From the NCBI GenBank assembly GCA_947259115.1, contig CAMYKS010000020.1, positions 17,119-81,118 of the forward strand: 64,000 bases of DNA, read 5' to 3'. Below are positions 17,149-26,669 of the stretch, in pieces. This DNA comes from an uncultured Desulfobulbaceae bacterium. Its GTDB lineage: Bacteria > Desulfobacterota > Desulfobulbia > Desulfobulbales > BM004. The notes beneath the pieces are model-generated. The model ran no database searches, was not told the origin of the DNA, and saw only the letters and a program-made list of their open reading frames with translations. The number at the start of each line of letters is the position of its first letter. The stretch's first letter is position 1. The position numbers and the translations under genes are program-made.

Positions 17149-17979
17149 ATGAAACATATTTTTATGAGCTTAATTTTTCTTTTCGGGCTCGGGAGCACAG
17201 TGTGCGTCGCTGACAGTGATGTTCGAAATTCCTACCTGTACGAGCGTTTTACTCTGAAGGGCGGAGTCCTGCACCATTCAGCAACCGGTGAGTTCAGCTC
17301 GAAAAAGGATGGTAAAAAAAAGGTTGAAGTTGACCTGGATGATCTCGGTCTTGACGAGAAAGATAACACCCTTTCTGTTTCTGCGCGGCTTCGTCTCAGC
17401 AAAAAATTCTCCCTGAATTCGGGTTATTTCGGCTACCATGAGTCCGGTAAGAATCGGAGTCCGTTTGATTATGACTTCGGTGATATCACCATACCGGTCA
17501 ACGCCATTACAGATTCCGAAGTTAACCTGGATGTATATTATGTTAACCTGGGGTATGCTGTCTACAGCGCTGAAAACACCGAAGTAGGTCTGGGCATCGG
17601 TGTTCATGCTGCTGATTTCAGTCTTCAGATTGAAGCTGCAATCGAGTCAGTGGGGCCACTCCCGCCGGTCTCCATAGGCCAGGAAACAGAGGATATACTT
17701 GCACCGCTGCCCAACCTGTACCTCTTTGCCAGCCGTGCCATAAAAGAAAATATTCTGCTGCACCTTAACGGGGGTTGGATGAGCCTCAGTTATGATGATT
17801 ATGATGGGGACCTGTTCTTTGTCAGGGCTTTACTTGATTATCGCATCAAGAAGCACTTCGGCATCGGCGGCGGCTACAGTTATTACGATTTTAATGTTGA
17901 TTATGACCCGGGTAATAAAGTTGAAACTTACGATGTAAAGTTTCACGGACCAATGGTTTACCTGATCCTTGGTTTTTGA
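17149..17979 (+). CDS. Outer membrane beta-barrel protein, unknown function
   Basis: A 276-residue exported protein. A signal peptide ends near CVADSD. The mature chain alternates amphipathic strands (FTLKGGVLHHSA, LSVSARLRLSKKFSLNSGYFG, VDVYY-type strands, HFGIGGGYSYYDFNVDY) and finishes with MVYLILGF, an aromatic terminus typical of outer-membrane barrels. No family is recognised with confidence; OmpW-like or DUF barrels are possible. GGAGG is 8 bp before ATG 17149. It follows the lipoprotein gene by 95 bp on the same strand. Confidence 0.65.
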   Translation: MKHIFMSLIFLFGLGSTVCVADSDVRNSYLYERFTLKGGVLHHSATGEFSSKKDGKKKVEVDLDDLGLDEKDNTLSVSARLRLSKKFSLNSGYFGYHESGKNRSPFDYDFGDITIPVNAITDSEVNLDVYYVNLGYAVYSAENTEVGLGIGVHAADFSLQIEAAIESVGPLPPVSIGQETEDILAPLPNLYLFASRAIKENILLHLNGGWMSLSYDDYDGDLFFVRALLDYRIKKHFGIGGGYSYYDFNVDYDPGNKVETYDVKFHGPMVYLILGF

Positions 17980-18081
17980 ACCGGGCTTTCTACGAGTTAA
18001 CAACCACCCCTAAAAGGGTAAACAGAAAAGACAAAGAGGAGATTTTTCTGTTTTTGCCATTTCACGCCGCCGAGCACCACA

Positions 18082-18161
18082 GAAACGACCGATAAAGGAG
18101 TTTGACCTGTCTGAGCATCCCGCAGTAATGGGGTGCGAGTTTTCAAACTCCCGGTCGTTTC
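18082..18161. repeat. 80-bp imperfect palindrome
   Basis: Arms GAAACGACCG...GGAGTTTGA (18082-18105) and TCAAACTCC-CGGTCGTTTC (18143-18161) enclose about 37 bp containing GCATCCCGCAGTAATGGGGTGCG, which itself folds. It is a probable dispersed repeat sitting just before the next gene, whose upstream in-frame extension would run through it. Confidence 0.55.
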
Positions 18162-18238
18162 GAGGAGCGCAGGGAAGTTCTGCATCGCAGAACCAAGTGA
18201 TTGGCTGCCCTTTTTGGGATCCTGCCCCTCCCATACAT

Positions 18239-18856
18239 ATGACTCACACACCAGGATCAGGAAAACGGGCGTGCTGTTTTATTTTACATTTGGCCTTTTC
18301 TCTTGTCGTGCCGTTCTGCCTTGCCGTCAATACTACCCAGGCATCTGAGTGGAAGAATTCCCTGAATGTCTATGGCGGCCGCATGACCTCCAATCACTGG
18401 GAAGATGTCTTCATCGACACCTTTAACCTGGATTTTAAGGACTCCTATTTCATGGCCATCACCCTGGCCCGGACGATTGGCAGATACGAAGATAAATTCA
18501 GTTTTGAGATTGAAGGACATTTAGTCAAGCATTTTGACTACATGGACCACTGGGAATTCAACGGCTTGGTAACAGGCCGCTGGGAAAAATTCCCGTGGGA
18601 TAACACCATTGACACAGGTCTGGCCTTTGGCATAGGGCCTTCCTATGCAACGGATGAGCCGCAGGTGGAGATAGATAATAATGACGAAACCTCAAAATTC
18701 CTGGTCTATTGGATGATCGAACTGGCCCTTGGCCTGCCGGATCATCCGCGAACCGCGTTGATTTTGCGGTTGCATCACCGCTCCAATGCCTGGGGCCTTA
18801 TCCACAAAGACGGCGGCTCCAACGGTATAGGAATTGGAATGAAATTCAGATATTAA
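18239..18856 (+). CDS. Exported barrel protein, possibly PagL-like lipid A deacylase
   Basis: A 205-residue protein with a hydrophobic signal (CCFILHLAFSLVVPFCLAVN) and a barrel-like body (WKNSLNVYGGRMTSNHWED, FYMAITLAR-like strands) ending GIGIGMKFRY. Near the C-terminus LHHRSNAWG contains an H-x-S-N motif (His180, Ser182), which resembles the catalytic His-Ser pair of PagL lipid A 3-O-deacylases. The glutamate of that triad is not evident, so the assignment is tentative. Start 18239 is the ATG nearest the signal peptide; no ribosome site is visible, and the frame stays open upstream through a palindromic repeat to 18128. Confidence 0.5.
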   Translation: MTHTPGSGKRACCFILHLAFSLVVPFCLAVNTTQASEWKNSLNVYGGRMTSNHWEDVFIDTFNLDFKDSYFMAITLARTIGRYEDKFSFEIEGHLVKHFDYMDHWEFNGLVTGRWEKFPWDNTIDTGLAFGIGPSYATDEPQVEIDNNDETSKFLVYWMIELALGLPDHPRTALILRLHHRSNAWGLIHKDGGSNGIGIGMKFRY

Positions 18857-18953
18857 AAGATGGCGTTTTCTCGTTCATTTTCGTTGTCGACAGGTTCATA
18901 TGCCAACAAAAAATGGATGGTATCAAAAGCTTATTTCATTTCCTTAGGTAATT

Positions 18954-21317
18954 CTATTTATCAGCCGGTTCCTTTTCAGGAGGTATATCCTCTTCAGCCT
19001 GCTCATCTGTTTCATCAGAAGAACCACTATCTTCAGAATCGACAATCCGCATTTCAAGGGGCCTGGCTGTATCCAGGTGTACATCACGCTGGGGAAAGGC
19101 CACCACGATACCTGCCTCGCGCAGGTGCTTCTCGATCAGGAAACGGACATGACTTTCAGTTATGGTTTTCTGCATGCGCCTGTTGCCTATCCGAATCCAG
19201 AAATAAACTGTAAAGATCAGCGCATTGTCGCCAAAATCTTTAAATATTATAATCGGTTCCGGTTTCTTCAGGACCAGGTCATGTTCTTCAACGGCTCTTT
19301 CCAATGCCTTTACAGTGTCGCGGGTGGATGAACCGTATGCCACACCGACACTGACGTCACAGCGCACTATATCGTCTGACAGGGTCCAGTTGACAATGTT
19401 GTTTTCCAGGAAGGTGCTGTTCGGTACCAGGATTGTGAGATTCGCCTGGGTGCGGATCTCAGTGCAGCGGGTGCCTATATGTTCAACCCTGCCGATGATG
19501 TTGTCAACTTCAATGACATCGTCAATCTTGATGGGCCGCTCAAACATGATGATAAAACCGCTGATAAAGTTATTGATCAGGTTCTGGGAGCCGAACCCCA
19601 CGCCGATTGCCACGGCGCCTCCAAGCAGGGTCAGGATGGTAAGGGGTATATTGACGGTGTGCAGGGCGAAGAGCACCAGAATAATAGTCAATACAAAAAA
19701 ACTGACCTTATGGATAGCGGCCTTGGCGCTTTCATCAAGCTGGGTCCTGGCCAGGATCCGGTTGGAAACGAACCTGGAGAACAGTTTGGCCAGAAACAGC
19801 CCTACAAAGAGGATCAACAGGGCAAGCAGTACTTTCTTAATGGTTATGGACTCATCGTCAATGACATAGAGTTCAAAATCGAGTCTCTTGTCAATTAAGG
19901 AGGCAACACCTTTAACAATATCAATAAACTGGATGTTTTTGCTTTTTTCATCGATCTCGTTGAGGAATCTGTTGTTAAGCCGTCTAATAAGTTCCAGCTT
20001 GGTGAGATATTCGATATTATTGGCCGATAGTTTCTGCATGGCCTTTAGCTGGGAAAGCATATGGCTGAAAGCTTCCGGCGGCAGGGTGTCCTTGTCCCTG
20101 GACAACGTGAACTGTAAAGAAAGTATCTTTGGCTGCAGGTTGTTTTTCTGACTGGTCACCAGGGAACTGAGGCGGTCAATATTCTTCCGGGAGCTTTGCA
20201 TTTCCTGGCTCCATTCGGTCAGTAGGTCCGGCGTGTAATTTCCCTGCAGGAGGGCATAGCGTTTGTGCCATACCTCGTCAGCAAATATGAGAAGGCGGGA
20301 TATATTCTCAGTCTGGACCAGGGCCTGCTGGTAGGTGTTTTTCCAGGCCTGACGCTCATCGAGCCAGGCCCTGGCGATCAGCTTGGTTTTCTCGTCCTTA
20401 TCCTCAATAACATCAAACTGCTCCTGGGCCTGCAGCCATTTTGCCTCCACCTCCTGCTGTTCTCTGGCAAGGGACTGGATACGTTCATTATGCTGCTGCT
20501 GTATTGATTCGATATTGTTACGCCTTTCCTGCAGGTCCTGCTCATCATATTCCAGGTTGGCACGGATCAGTGTTAATTGGCCTTCGAGAATTTTTCCCTG
20601 CTGTTTGGCAAGGCTCGCCTCGGCTTCAGCATTTTGCAGGGAGACATTGTTCAGATCCAGCTTTGCCTTGGCAAGGTCCAACTCCAGCGCTGCAACAATT
20701 TTTTTAAATTCGTAAGCTGTCTGCTCCTTTTGGGCTGCCTTCTTCTCTGCATCTCCCCTTATCTTGCGTAAATTCTGCTCGGCTCTGTCATAATTAAACT
20801 GGGCGTCCTCATGGTTCTTTTTGGCTACCTCATGGGTAAGTTCTGCGGTTTCCTGAAGCTGCTTCTGGTCCTCCAATTTATTGAGATATTCATCATGAAC
20901 TGACAAAGAATAGGGAGGCAGCAGGGGGATTGCCAGGCCCTCGGGGCTGGCCAGGACATTTTCCCTTCTCTTTTGTAATTGCTCTAAAGAGGCCTGTTTT
21001 CTTAACGCTGTTATCTGCTGTTGTATGACTGCTTCGGTCTCCTCCAGCAACATCGTATGTTTCTGCAGTTCGTCCGCTGAAATTCCATACTGGAGCCTGA
21101 CACTGCTTGCTTCAGACTGCTTGGCCTTGTCAATTTGATCTTTGATGGATTGCAGCCTGGCCTCAAGCTCAGCAACACGGTCTTCGATGGAAATTTTTTG
21201 CGGCCCTGCTTCGCTTGCCGTTGTTGCAGTTTTTTCCTGGGCAAGTCCTACCGGTGCCTGGATCAGCAGCAGACAAACGATAATGAGAAGATATGTGAAG
21301 TGTTTTTTGGGTCTCAT
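18954..21317 (-). CDS. Large MscS-family mechanosensitive channel
   Basis: A ~787-residue inner-membrane channel of the long MscS/MscK class that opens under membrane tension to release osmolytes. After a signal peptide (HFTYLLIIVCLLLIQAPVGLAQ) comes a long periplasmic coiled coil rich in Gln, Glu and Lys (about residues 25-470). The C-terminal third has membrane segments (VLLALLILFVGLFLAKLF, VSFFVLTIILVLFALHTV) and the MscS pore and beta domains: TLLGGAVAIGVGFGSQNLIN then NFISGFIIMFERPIKIDDVI and the VPNSTFLENNIVNW motif. A highly acidic Glu/Asp tail ends the chain. The start is ATG 21317, next to the signal; ATG 21341 is also possible. Confidence 0.9.
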   Translation of the reverse strand: MRPKKHFTYLLIIVCLLLIQAPVGLAQEKTATTASEAGPQKISIEDRVAELEARLQSIKDQIDKAKQSEASSVRLQYGISADELQKHTMLLEETEAVIQQQITALRKQASLEQLQKRRENVLASPEGLAIPLLPPYSLSVHDEYLNKLEDQKQLQETAELTHEVAKKNHEDAQFNYDRAEQNLRKIRGDAEKKAAQKEQTAYEFKKIVAALELDLAKAKLDLNNVSLQNAEAEASLAKQQGKILEGQLTLIRANLEYDEQDLQERRNNIESIQQQHNERIQSLAREQQEVEAKWLQAQEQFDVIEDKDEKTKLIARAWLDERQAWKNTYQQALVQTENISRLLIFADEVWHKRYALLQGNYTPDLLTEWSQEMQSSRKNIDRLSSLVTSQKNNLQPKILSLQFTLSRDKDTLPPEAFSHMLSQLKAMQKLSANNIEYLTKLELIRRLNNRFLNEIDEKSKNIQFIDIVKGVASLIDKRLDFELYVIDDESITIKKVLLALLILFVGLFLAKLFSRFVSNRILARTQLDESAKAAIHKVSFFVLTIILVLFALHTVNIPLTILTLLGGAVAIGVGFGSQNLINNFISGFIIMFERPIKIDDVIEVDNIIGRVEHIGTRCTEIRTQANLTILVPNSTFLENNIVNWTLSDDIVRCDVSVGVAYGSSTRDTVKALERAVEEHDLVLKKPEPIIIFKDFGDNALIFTVYFWIRIGNRRMQKTITESHVRFLIEKHLREAGIVVAFPQRDVHLDTARPLEMRIVDSEDSGSSDETDEQAEEDIPPEKEPADK

Positions 21318-21420
21318 TTCTCTGTTTGTACAAAATAGCATTTTATTTTAGCCTGTAATGTACTTTTATGATTCTATGCCGAACTTAGCTCAAATGATGT
21401 TTTTTTTAAAGAAATCCTTA

Positions 21421-21543
21421 ATCGGAGTCTTCGCTTACCTCCTGCCTGCGCGGGGATGACTAAAAAATAATAGGGATACCCATAAAAAACAATCCGTCAT
21501 TCCCGCGCAGGCGGGAGGTAAGCAACCAAAAGGGGACTCCGAT
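21421..21543. repeat. Palindromic dispersed element (MITE-like), copy 3, most complete
   Basis: The ends ATCGGAGTC and GACTCCGAT are perfect inverted repeats. Inside, CGCTTACCTCCTGCCTGCGC faces GCGCAGGCGGGAGGTAAGC, separated by about 40 bp of AT-rich sequence. At 123 bp it contains the core of copies 1 and 2 plus outer arms also seen in the element at 45461-45626. It fills the spacer between the AsmA and MscS genes. Confidence 0.75.
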
Positions 21544-21577
21544 CTAGTTCTTCAAACTGAGTTAGGTTGCAGCCATT

Positions 21578-24500
21578 TTATTCTTTCTCTGGCGGTCCCT
21601 CTTCAGTAGGCTCCTTATCCGCTGGTTTATCCTCTGATTTATCATCAGACGGCTTCCCTGCCTCCACTTCAGCAAAGCTGACCGAACCGGTAAAGGTTTT
21701 CTTCAGTATACGCATGATATTGCTGCCCAGGGCAGTGGGGGAAAGTACCAGGACAGAGGGACTGTCAAGGTCGCCCGCTACCCTGACCGGTACACTGAAG
21801 AGGCTGCCGCTGCCGGTCAGTCTTCTGACAATTGGTATTTTATCGGTCACCTTGCTGACCGTTTTAGAGGCAACCACCAGGACGACTATATTGATCTTTT
21901 TCTGCACATAATTAATATGACCCTGGGTGATCAAATCAATGGCTTCACTGTCCAGAAATGCCTCTTTGATCTCCAGTTTGCCGTTATTGAGAGCCATATC
22001 CGCAGTAAGCTTTTTGTATTGCAATTCTTCCCTGCCGTCCAGGCTGGGCAGCTTGAGCCGGAACAGATCAGTAAGGTTCAGATAGGAAAAAACCGAGGAA
22101 AGAATGCGCTGCTGGTAAATGGTCCCGTTTTTTGCCTTGAATTTTATTTCTCCCTGCAATGTCTCTGCTATCGGCTTGGCAGTTCCAGAGGCAGTCAGTG
22201 CCCCAACCAGGCCGTAACTGCCGGTCATTTGGAATTTTTCCGGGTGAAAGCAGTCAATTGTTTTCTGCATATCCTGGTTCTCAGCCAGCGGCTTAATGTT
22301 CAGAGATAAGTCACCGGGCGTCAATTGCAGGCTGCCCGGCAGGGAAATACCGCACAGGTCGGCCTGGGTGACATTCATCTCAACTGAATTATCATCCAGG
22401 TCGAAGGTTGCAACCACCGGCTGCAGAACATACTCGCCAAAGGTGAACATGTCTGCCTTGAAGCGCACTGAACCATGGATCGGCAGGTTCCAGGCTTGGG
22501 CCTGGTCTGATTCCTTGCTCTCTTTTTTATCTTTATTTTCCGGCAGGAAACCTTTTATCTCCTCCCATACAAGTTTTTCAATGGTGAGATCCACGTCCAC
22601 CTCGAATTCTTCCTCAAAGGTCTTTATGGTGCCCTGGCTGATGAACTCGTTGTTATGCAGATTAAAATCAAGATCCTTCAGATGCAGCAGGTTGTCACTT
22701 GCCTCCAGGGAGATCTTTCTTATATGGACAGGATCTTCCAGCAGCATGGGCAGCACAAAGTCTTCGCCCTCGATGGTCCCTTTAACAGATGATGCTGTGG
22801 GGTCGTCCAGAAAAACATGGGCCTCAAAGTCACCCTGCAGCCAGCCGCCGAGGGCATACTTTTCCCGCTTTATTATTTTCTCAAGGGTTGACCGGTCCAA
22901 TTTACCGCTGAAGGTGAACTCCGCAGTCCTCTCCTTGCTGGTCAGGGAGAAATCAGCCTGGGAGACCTCATCCTGAACTGAGAGCTTTTTGATCGTCAAC
23001 ACCTCGTCCTGCCAGGTAAAATCCAGCGCTGCTCTGGGGCCGCTCTTAAATGTAAAATCGCCGTTAAAGCCAATGGATGTATCGTCCTGCCAGGCAAACC
23101 TGGCGTTGGACAGGGTATAGGGTGTCTGCAAATAGACACCGGGCGGCATATCCATCTGCTCTGACAGCCAGCGGGAAGCATCATGGTTGACCACGCCGTC
23201 TATGGTCAGGTCTGCCCCCAGATTATATCCCCTGGAGCCGGTAAGCTCCCCGGTAACAGAAAAGGTGCTGTCGAAAACTGTTGCCTGCAGTGCATTAAAA
23301 TCGATCTTGTTTGGGGAAAATATTGCATTGCCGCTTCTTAATGTCACTGCTTCCGGTAAAAGGCTGATTTCAGCGGTGGCATTCTCAAAGGTGATCAGGG
23401 CTTCATAATCCCATTTTTGTGCCTCAAGGATCGGCCCGGTCAATCTATGGAATGAAACATCAGCAACACCGCTGACACTTTTTATATCCTCCAGATGGTC
23501 CTGAAACTCTTCAACCGAAGTAACCCACTCGTATACCTGGTCCAGCTCAACCTTGAAGTTGCCCGATTTGATCTCCATAAGGGTCTCGGCTTTCCAGTTT
23601 TGGGTGCCGGTGAGATTTGCAAATGATGACTTCCCCACCTTGCCGGCAAGGTCCTGGAGTTTTATCTCATCTCCTTCATAGAGCAGCTTGCCGCTGCTGA
23701 CCGTTATCGGGTAGGGAACCTTTGCGTAGTTCGCAGAAAAGTCCATCCGGTCAACATCCACCCTGGTGTTGATTGTTTTGAAATTATCGCCTAGGACCAG
23801 CCTGCCCTGGGCACTGCCGCTAACCTTTGTCAGCCGTGCCATGTATTCCAGAAAGGCCTCATTGCTGACGATCTTTTTCAGGACCGGCGGCACCTCTGCC
23901 AAATCGGCATCGAGTTGCAGGTCCAGATGAAACGGGTCATCATCTTCGCCCATGAGACCGATCTTTAATGAGCTGTTACTGGCTGTTGCGCCGCGCATTC
24001 TTGCTGATACGTTTGTACATTCCAGGATACCCTTGGCAATAACCGTGTCTCCGCTGACATTTTCCAGGTTCAGGTCATAATCCTGAATATGGATTATGCC
24101 CTGGTCTAAACGGCCCCGAACGGTCATGTTCTCCAGGGTGGAAATTTCATCAGGTGATTTTCCTTTAACCTGGAAGCTGGCAGTGGGAATTATACCACCT
24201 CTCATATAATCAAAGATGTCATTAACTACCGGCAGGTCACCATACATGGCGCTAATAATTTTCGGCAACACTTCATGGCTGCTCTGCACGTCAATATCTT
24301 TGCCCTGCAGGTTTATATCATAAAGGGGTTGGGAACGGTCCAGGAGAAGAGTACCGCTGAGCTGCAATTGAGGATTGGTGAGGATGAGGTCGTCAATAGT
24401 GATCAGAGTTTTATCACCAGTGACCTGCAGGCTGGCCGCCAGTATTTTGCCCTGCAGTGCAATGGATTCTTCCTTGTACTTGACTGTGATTTCCGGGTCC

Positions 24501-25306
24501 GTGGCCTTCAGCTCAGCGCTCAGACCCTTTTCCGGATCAATGGTAAATGCCATGTGCAGGGATGAGAACTTTTCATCAAGCAGGGCTTTCAGATTTGGTA
24601 AAAAATAGTTTGACGCAGCCTTGGCACTGATCTTCTCCAGGTTGATCTTGCCCTTGCCCCTCAGTGGGCTTGGCGACAGACTGGCGTAAAATTTTATGCT
24701 GTCCGCCACATTTGAACTGTAGCCCAAGTCAATGGTTAGGTTTTCTTTTTCAACTTCGATTTCACCGTTGATGTTTTTAAAGAAAAAGAGAGTCTGATCC
24801 TTATCAACGAGTTCAATGGATCCCCCATACAACTCGATCTCAATCCCCGGGATAAGTTTCACCAGAGATAATAGCTGGTTGGATGTAAATTCCAGCCATT
24901 CGGTATAGCGCGGCTCATGTTCGGGAGTTTCGCGAACAGCACTGTCTGGCAGGAGGATGGACATTTGCGGCTGGTTGAGCTGCACCTCGTCGATCTGCAC
25001 CTTGCCGGTCAGAAGCGGCAGCAGGACAGGATAAACTTCCAGGGCATCAACCTTGGCTGAAAGTAAACCGGGCATTTCAATGCTGAGGTTATCTAATACA
25101 ATATTGGGCAGGGGAGAGAAACGAAGCTTTGCGGTCTGGAAGGTTATATCTCCCTGCAGTTGGCTGCTGAGCTCGGCCTGCACCTTGCCTTTCAGCCATT
25201 CAGAATCAACCAGCCGCGGAGCAATAATGAAAATAGCCAGCAGCAGGGCCAGAAAAAAGCCTGCTATACTACCGATCCAGTAATATTTTTTTACGGTTTT
25301 ATCCAT
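21578..25306 (-). CDS. AsmA-family protein, very large
   Basis: A 1242-residue protein with one N-terminal membrane anchor (YYWIGSIAGFFLALLLAIFIIA) and a long periplasmic body. Family signatures are the N-terminal VQAELSSQLQGDITFQTAKLRFSP region and repeated amphipathic beta-segments. The C-terminal AsmA domain contains NGKLEIKEAFLDSEAIDLITQG, then KINIVVLVVASKTVSKVTDKIP. AsmA-like proteins such as YhdP and TamB are thought to bridge the inner and outer membranes and carry phospholipids. A Lys/Glu/Asp/Pro-rich tail closes the chain. It precedes the MscS gene on the same strand by 240 bp. A role in lipid transport is inferred from the family and fits MlaA elsewhere in the window. Confidence 0.85.
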   Translation of the reverse strand: MDKTVKKYYWIGSIAGFFLALLLAIFIIAPRLVDSEWLKGKVQAELSSQLQGDITFQTAKLRFSPLPNIVLDNLSIEMPGLLSAKVDALEVYPVLLPLLTGKVQIDEVQLNQPQMSILLPDSAVRETPEHEPRYTEWLEFTSNQLLSLVKLIPGIEIELYGGSIELVDKDQTLFFFKNINGEIEVEKENLTIDLGYSSNVADSIKFYASLSPSPLRGKGKINLEKISAKAASNYFLPNLKALLDEKFSSLHMAFTIDPEKGLSAELKATDPEITVKYKEESIALQGKILAASLQVTGDKTLITIDDLILTNPQLQLSGTLLLDRSQPLYDINLQGKDIDVQSSHEVLPKIISAMYGDLPVVNDIFDYMRGGIIPTASFQVKGKSPDEISTLENMTVRGRLDQGIIHIQDYDLNLENVSGDTVIAKGILECTNVSARMRGATASNSSLKIGLMGEDDDPFHLDLQLDADLAEVPPVLKKIVSNEAFLEYMARLTKVSGSAQGRLVLGDNFKTINTRVDVDRMDFSANYAKVPYPITVSSGKLLYEGDEIKLQDLAGKVGKSSFANLTGTQNWKAETLMEIKSGNFKVELDQVYEWVTSVEEFQDHLEDIKSVSGVADVSFHRLTGPILEAQKWDYEALITFENATAEISLLPEAVTLRSGNAIFSPNKIDFNALQATVFDSTFSVTGELTGSRGYNLGADLTIDGVVNHDASRWLSEQMDMPPGVYLQTPYTLSNARFAWQDDTSIGFNGDFTFKSGPRAALDFTWQDEVLTIKKLSVQDEVSQADFSLTSKERTAEFTFSGKLDRSTLEKIIKREKYALGGWLQGDFEAHVFLDDPTASSVKGTIEGEDFVLPMLLEDPVHIRKISLEASDNLLHLKDLDFNLHNNEFISQGTIKTFEEEFEVDVDLTIEKLVWEEIKGFLPENKDKKESKESDQAQAWNLPIHGSVRFKADMFTFGEYVLQPVVATFDLDDNSVEMNVTQADLCGISLPGSLQLTPGDLSLNIKPLAENQDMQKTIDCFHPEKFQMTGSYGLVGALTASGTAKPIAETLQGEIKFKAKNGTIYQQRILSSVFSYLNLTDLFRLKLPSLDGREELQYKKLTADMALNNGKLEIKEAFLDSEAIDLITQGHINYVQKKINIVVLVVASKTVSKVTDKIPIVRRLTGSGSLFSVPVRVAGDLDSPSVLVLSPTALGSNIMRILKKTFTGSVSFAEVEAGKPSDDKSEDKPADKEPTEEGPPEKE

Positions 25307-25383
25307 GCATGATTACCCGTATGTTTCAGTTTTAAAGAGATATTAAGGATCATAAAACGGCGGAAGGGATATGGCAAGGGAAA

Positions 25384-25955
25384 GAAAGGTCTCAAGGTTC
25401 CGAGGGGCCAAGGGTAACAGGACTAGGGGCCAAGGGTCCGAGGGGCCAAGGTGTCAAGGGTAATAAAACAAGGATCCAAGGGTTCAAGGGGTCGAGGGTA
25501 ATATGACAGGTTTCAAGGTTCCGAGGGTCCGAGGGGTCGAGGGTAATAAGACAGGGGCCGAGGAGCCAAGGTGTCAAGGATTTAAATGCTTTTACAATTT
25601 TTACTGCAGACAGACGCAGATTCTTTTTAAGACCCCTTTAGGGGTACAAAAACAGACCAGTTGCTGTACTACATGCACAACAATTGTTTTTTCACCGATA
25701 CGGGGTATTAAAAGCTAATCGCCTAAGAATATTTTTCGTCGGCATACGTGTCAATCATTGGTTCAGTTCGTAAACCAAACCACGGCCGACGATTTACGGA
25801 AAGACAAATTCCTTGAATCCTGGATTTTCACCCTCGAAACCTTGGCCCCTCGAACCCTTGGACCCTAGTTTTTTTTAACCCTCGAAACCTCGACCCCTTG
25901 ACTCCTTGGACCCTAGTTTTTATACCCTTGAAACCTTGGCCCCTTGGACCCTTGT
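25384..25955. repeat. Intergenic region with inverted blocks of CAAGGG octamers
   Basis: About 25384-25590 is a run of degenerate octamers (CAAGGGTC, CGAGGGGC, TCAAGGGT); 25815-25955 carries the same family in the opposite sense (CCCTTGGC, CCCTCGAA). The central ~225 bp is ordinary AT-rich sequence with a hairpin at 25737-25791 (CGTCGGC/GCCGACG). The right block runs into the stop codon of the YrbL-like gene. The whole 648-bp spacer contains no credible gene; a frame through the repeats on the minus strand is low-complexity. Confidence 0.7.
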
Positions 25956-26596
25956 CATGTCTTCCTGATCCTTATTTTTCTCCTCCGCAGGTGATTGATC
26001 TTTATCCTGATCCGTAAGCGTGAAAACCAGTCCCAATAGTTTGCCAGAGGGATAAGGTCCAAACAACCGACGGCATCAATGTGGTAGAGTTTGACCGCAC
26101 CATTTTTCTTATACTGAAAAAATGTATTGGTGCCGCCCATTTCCCGCAGAAAGATATTTTTCACAACCAGCCAGTTTAAAAAATCATCCACTGCCCTGAT
26201 GACTATTGCATCTGCTATGGCACCATGCTTCTGAATGTACTGTTTCATGGTTATGCAGGACGAGCCATCCTCGTTCAGTATCAACTCGCATACCAGCCCC
26301 TTGCCGAGGTCCGTGTCAACTAATCCGTAGCACCTCGGTATATGTTTAAAGACCTCGGGATCATTTCTTTGACGCAACTGCCGGCAAAAAAGATCGTCGG
26401 TATAATTGATGTCAAAATAACCGCTGTTGCAACCCCGCGTTACCCAGAAAAGCCAGTCCCGCAAGCCCTTGGGTCTGAAGTCTTCAGAAGGGCTGACATT
26501 GGAAATTTTGATACATTTGCTGTGGTCTTCCGGGTGTAAATAAACGTCCCGTTCTTCACCACTGGCAAACGCTTGCTTATCACTTAATCGAATCAT
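25955..26596 (-). CDS. YrbL-like kinase-fold protein
   Basis: A 213-residue protein resembling the YrbL family (PhoP-regulated, protein-kinase-like fold of unknown substrate). Visible markers are the N-terminal SGEERDVYLHPEDHSKCIKI, which holds the ATP-binding lysine, the LRDWLFWVTRGCN-GYFDINYT region, HIPRCYGLVDTDLGKGLVCELI, and KLYHIDAVGCLDLIPLANYW in place of the metal-binding loop. The tail is strongly basic. Its downstream end touches the octamer repeat block, and upstream lies a sulfotransferase gene on the same strand. Related kinases act on lipopolysaccharide core sugars, which would suit the surroundings, but that is inference. Confidence 0.75.
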   Translation of the reverse strand: MIRLSDKQAFASGEERDVYLHPEDHSKCIKISNVSPSEDFRPKGLRDWLFWVTRGCNSGYFDINYTDDLFCRQLRQRNDPEVFKHIPRCYGLVDTDLGKGLVCELILNEDGSSCITMKQYIQKHGAIADAIVIRAVDDFLNWLVVKNIFLREMGGTNTFFQYKKNGAVKLYHIDAVGCLDLIPLANYWDWFSRLRIRIKINHLRRRKIRIRKT

Positions 26597-26669
26597 ATTA
26601 GGATCTTTCAGAAAAATTCATCGTTTTGGCTGAGTTTGGTATAGAACCACTTTCATCAAAAATGCGGGG

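Noticed and set aside
25392..25577. Minus-strand frame encoding a Pro/Leu-rich repeat peptide
   Set aside because: It is simply the translation of the CAAGGG-type octamer tract.
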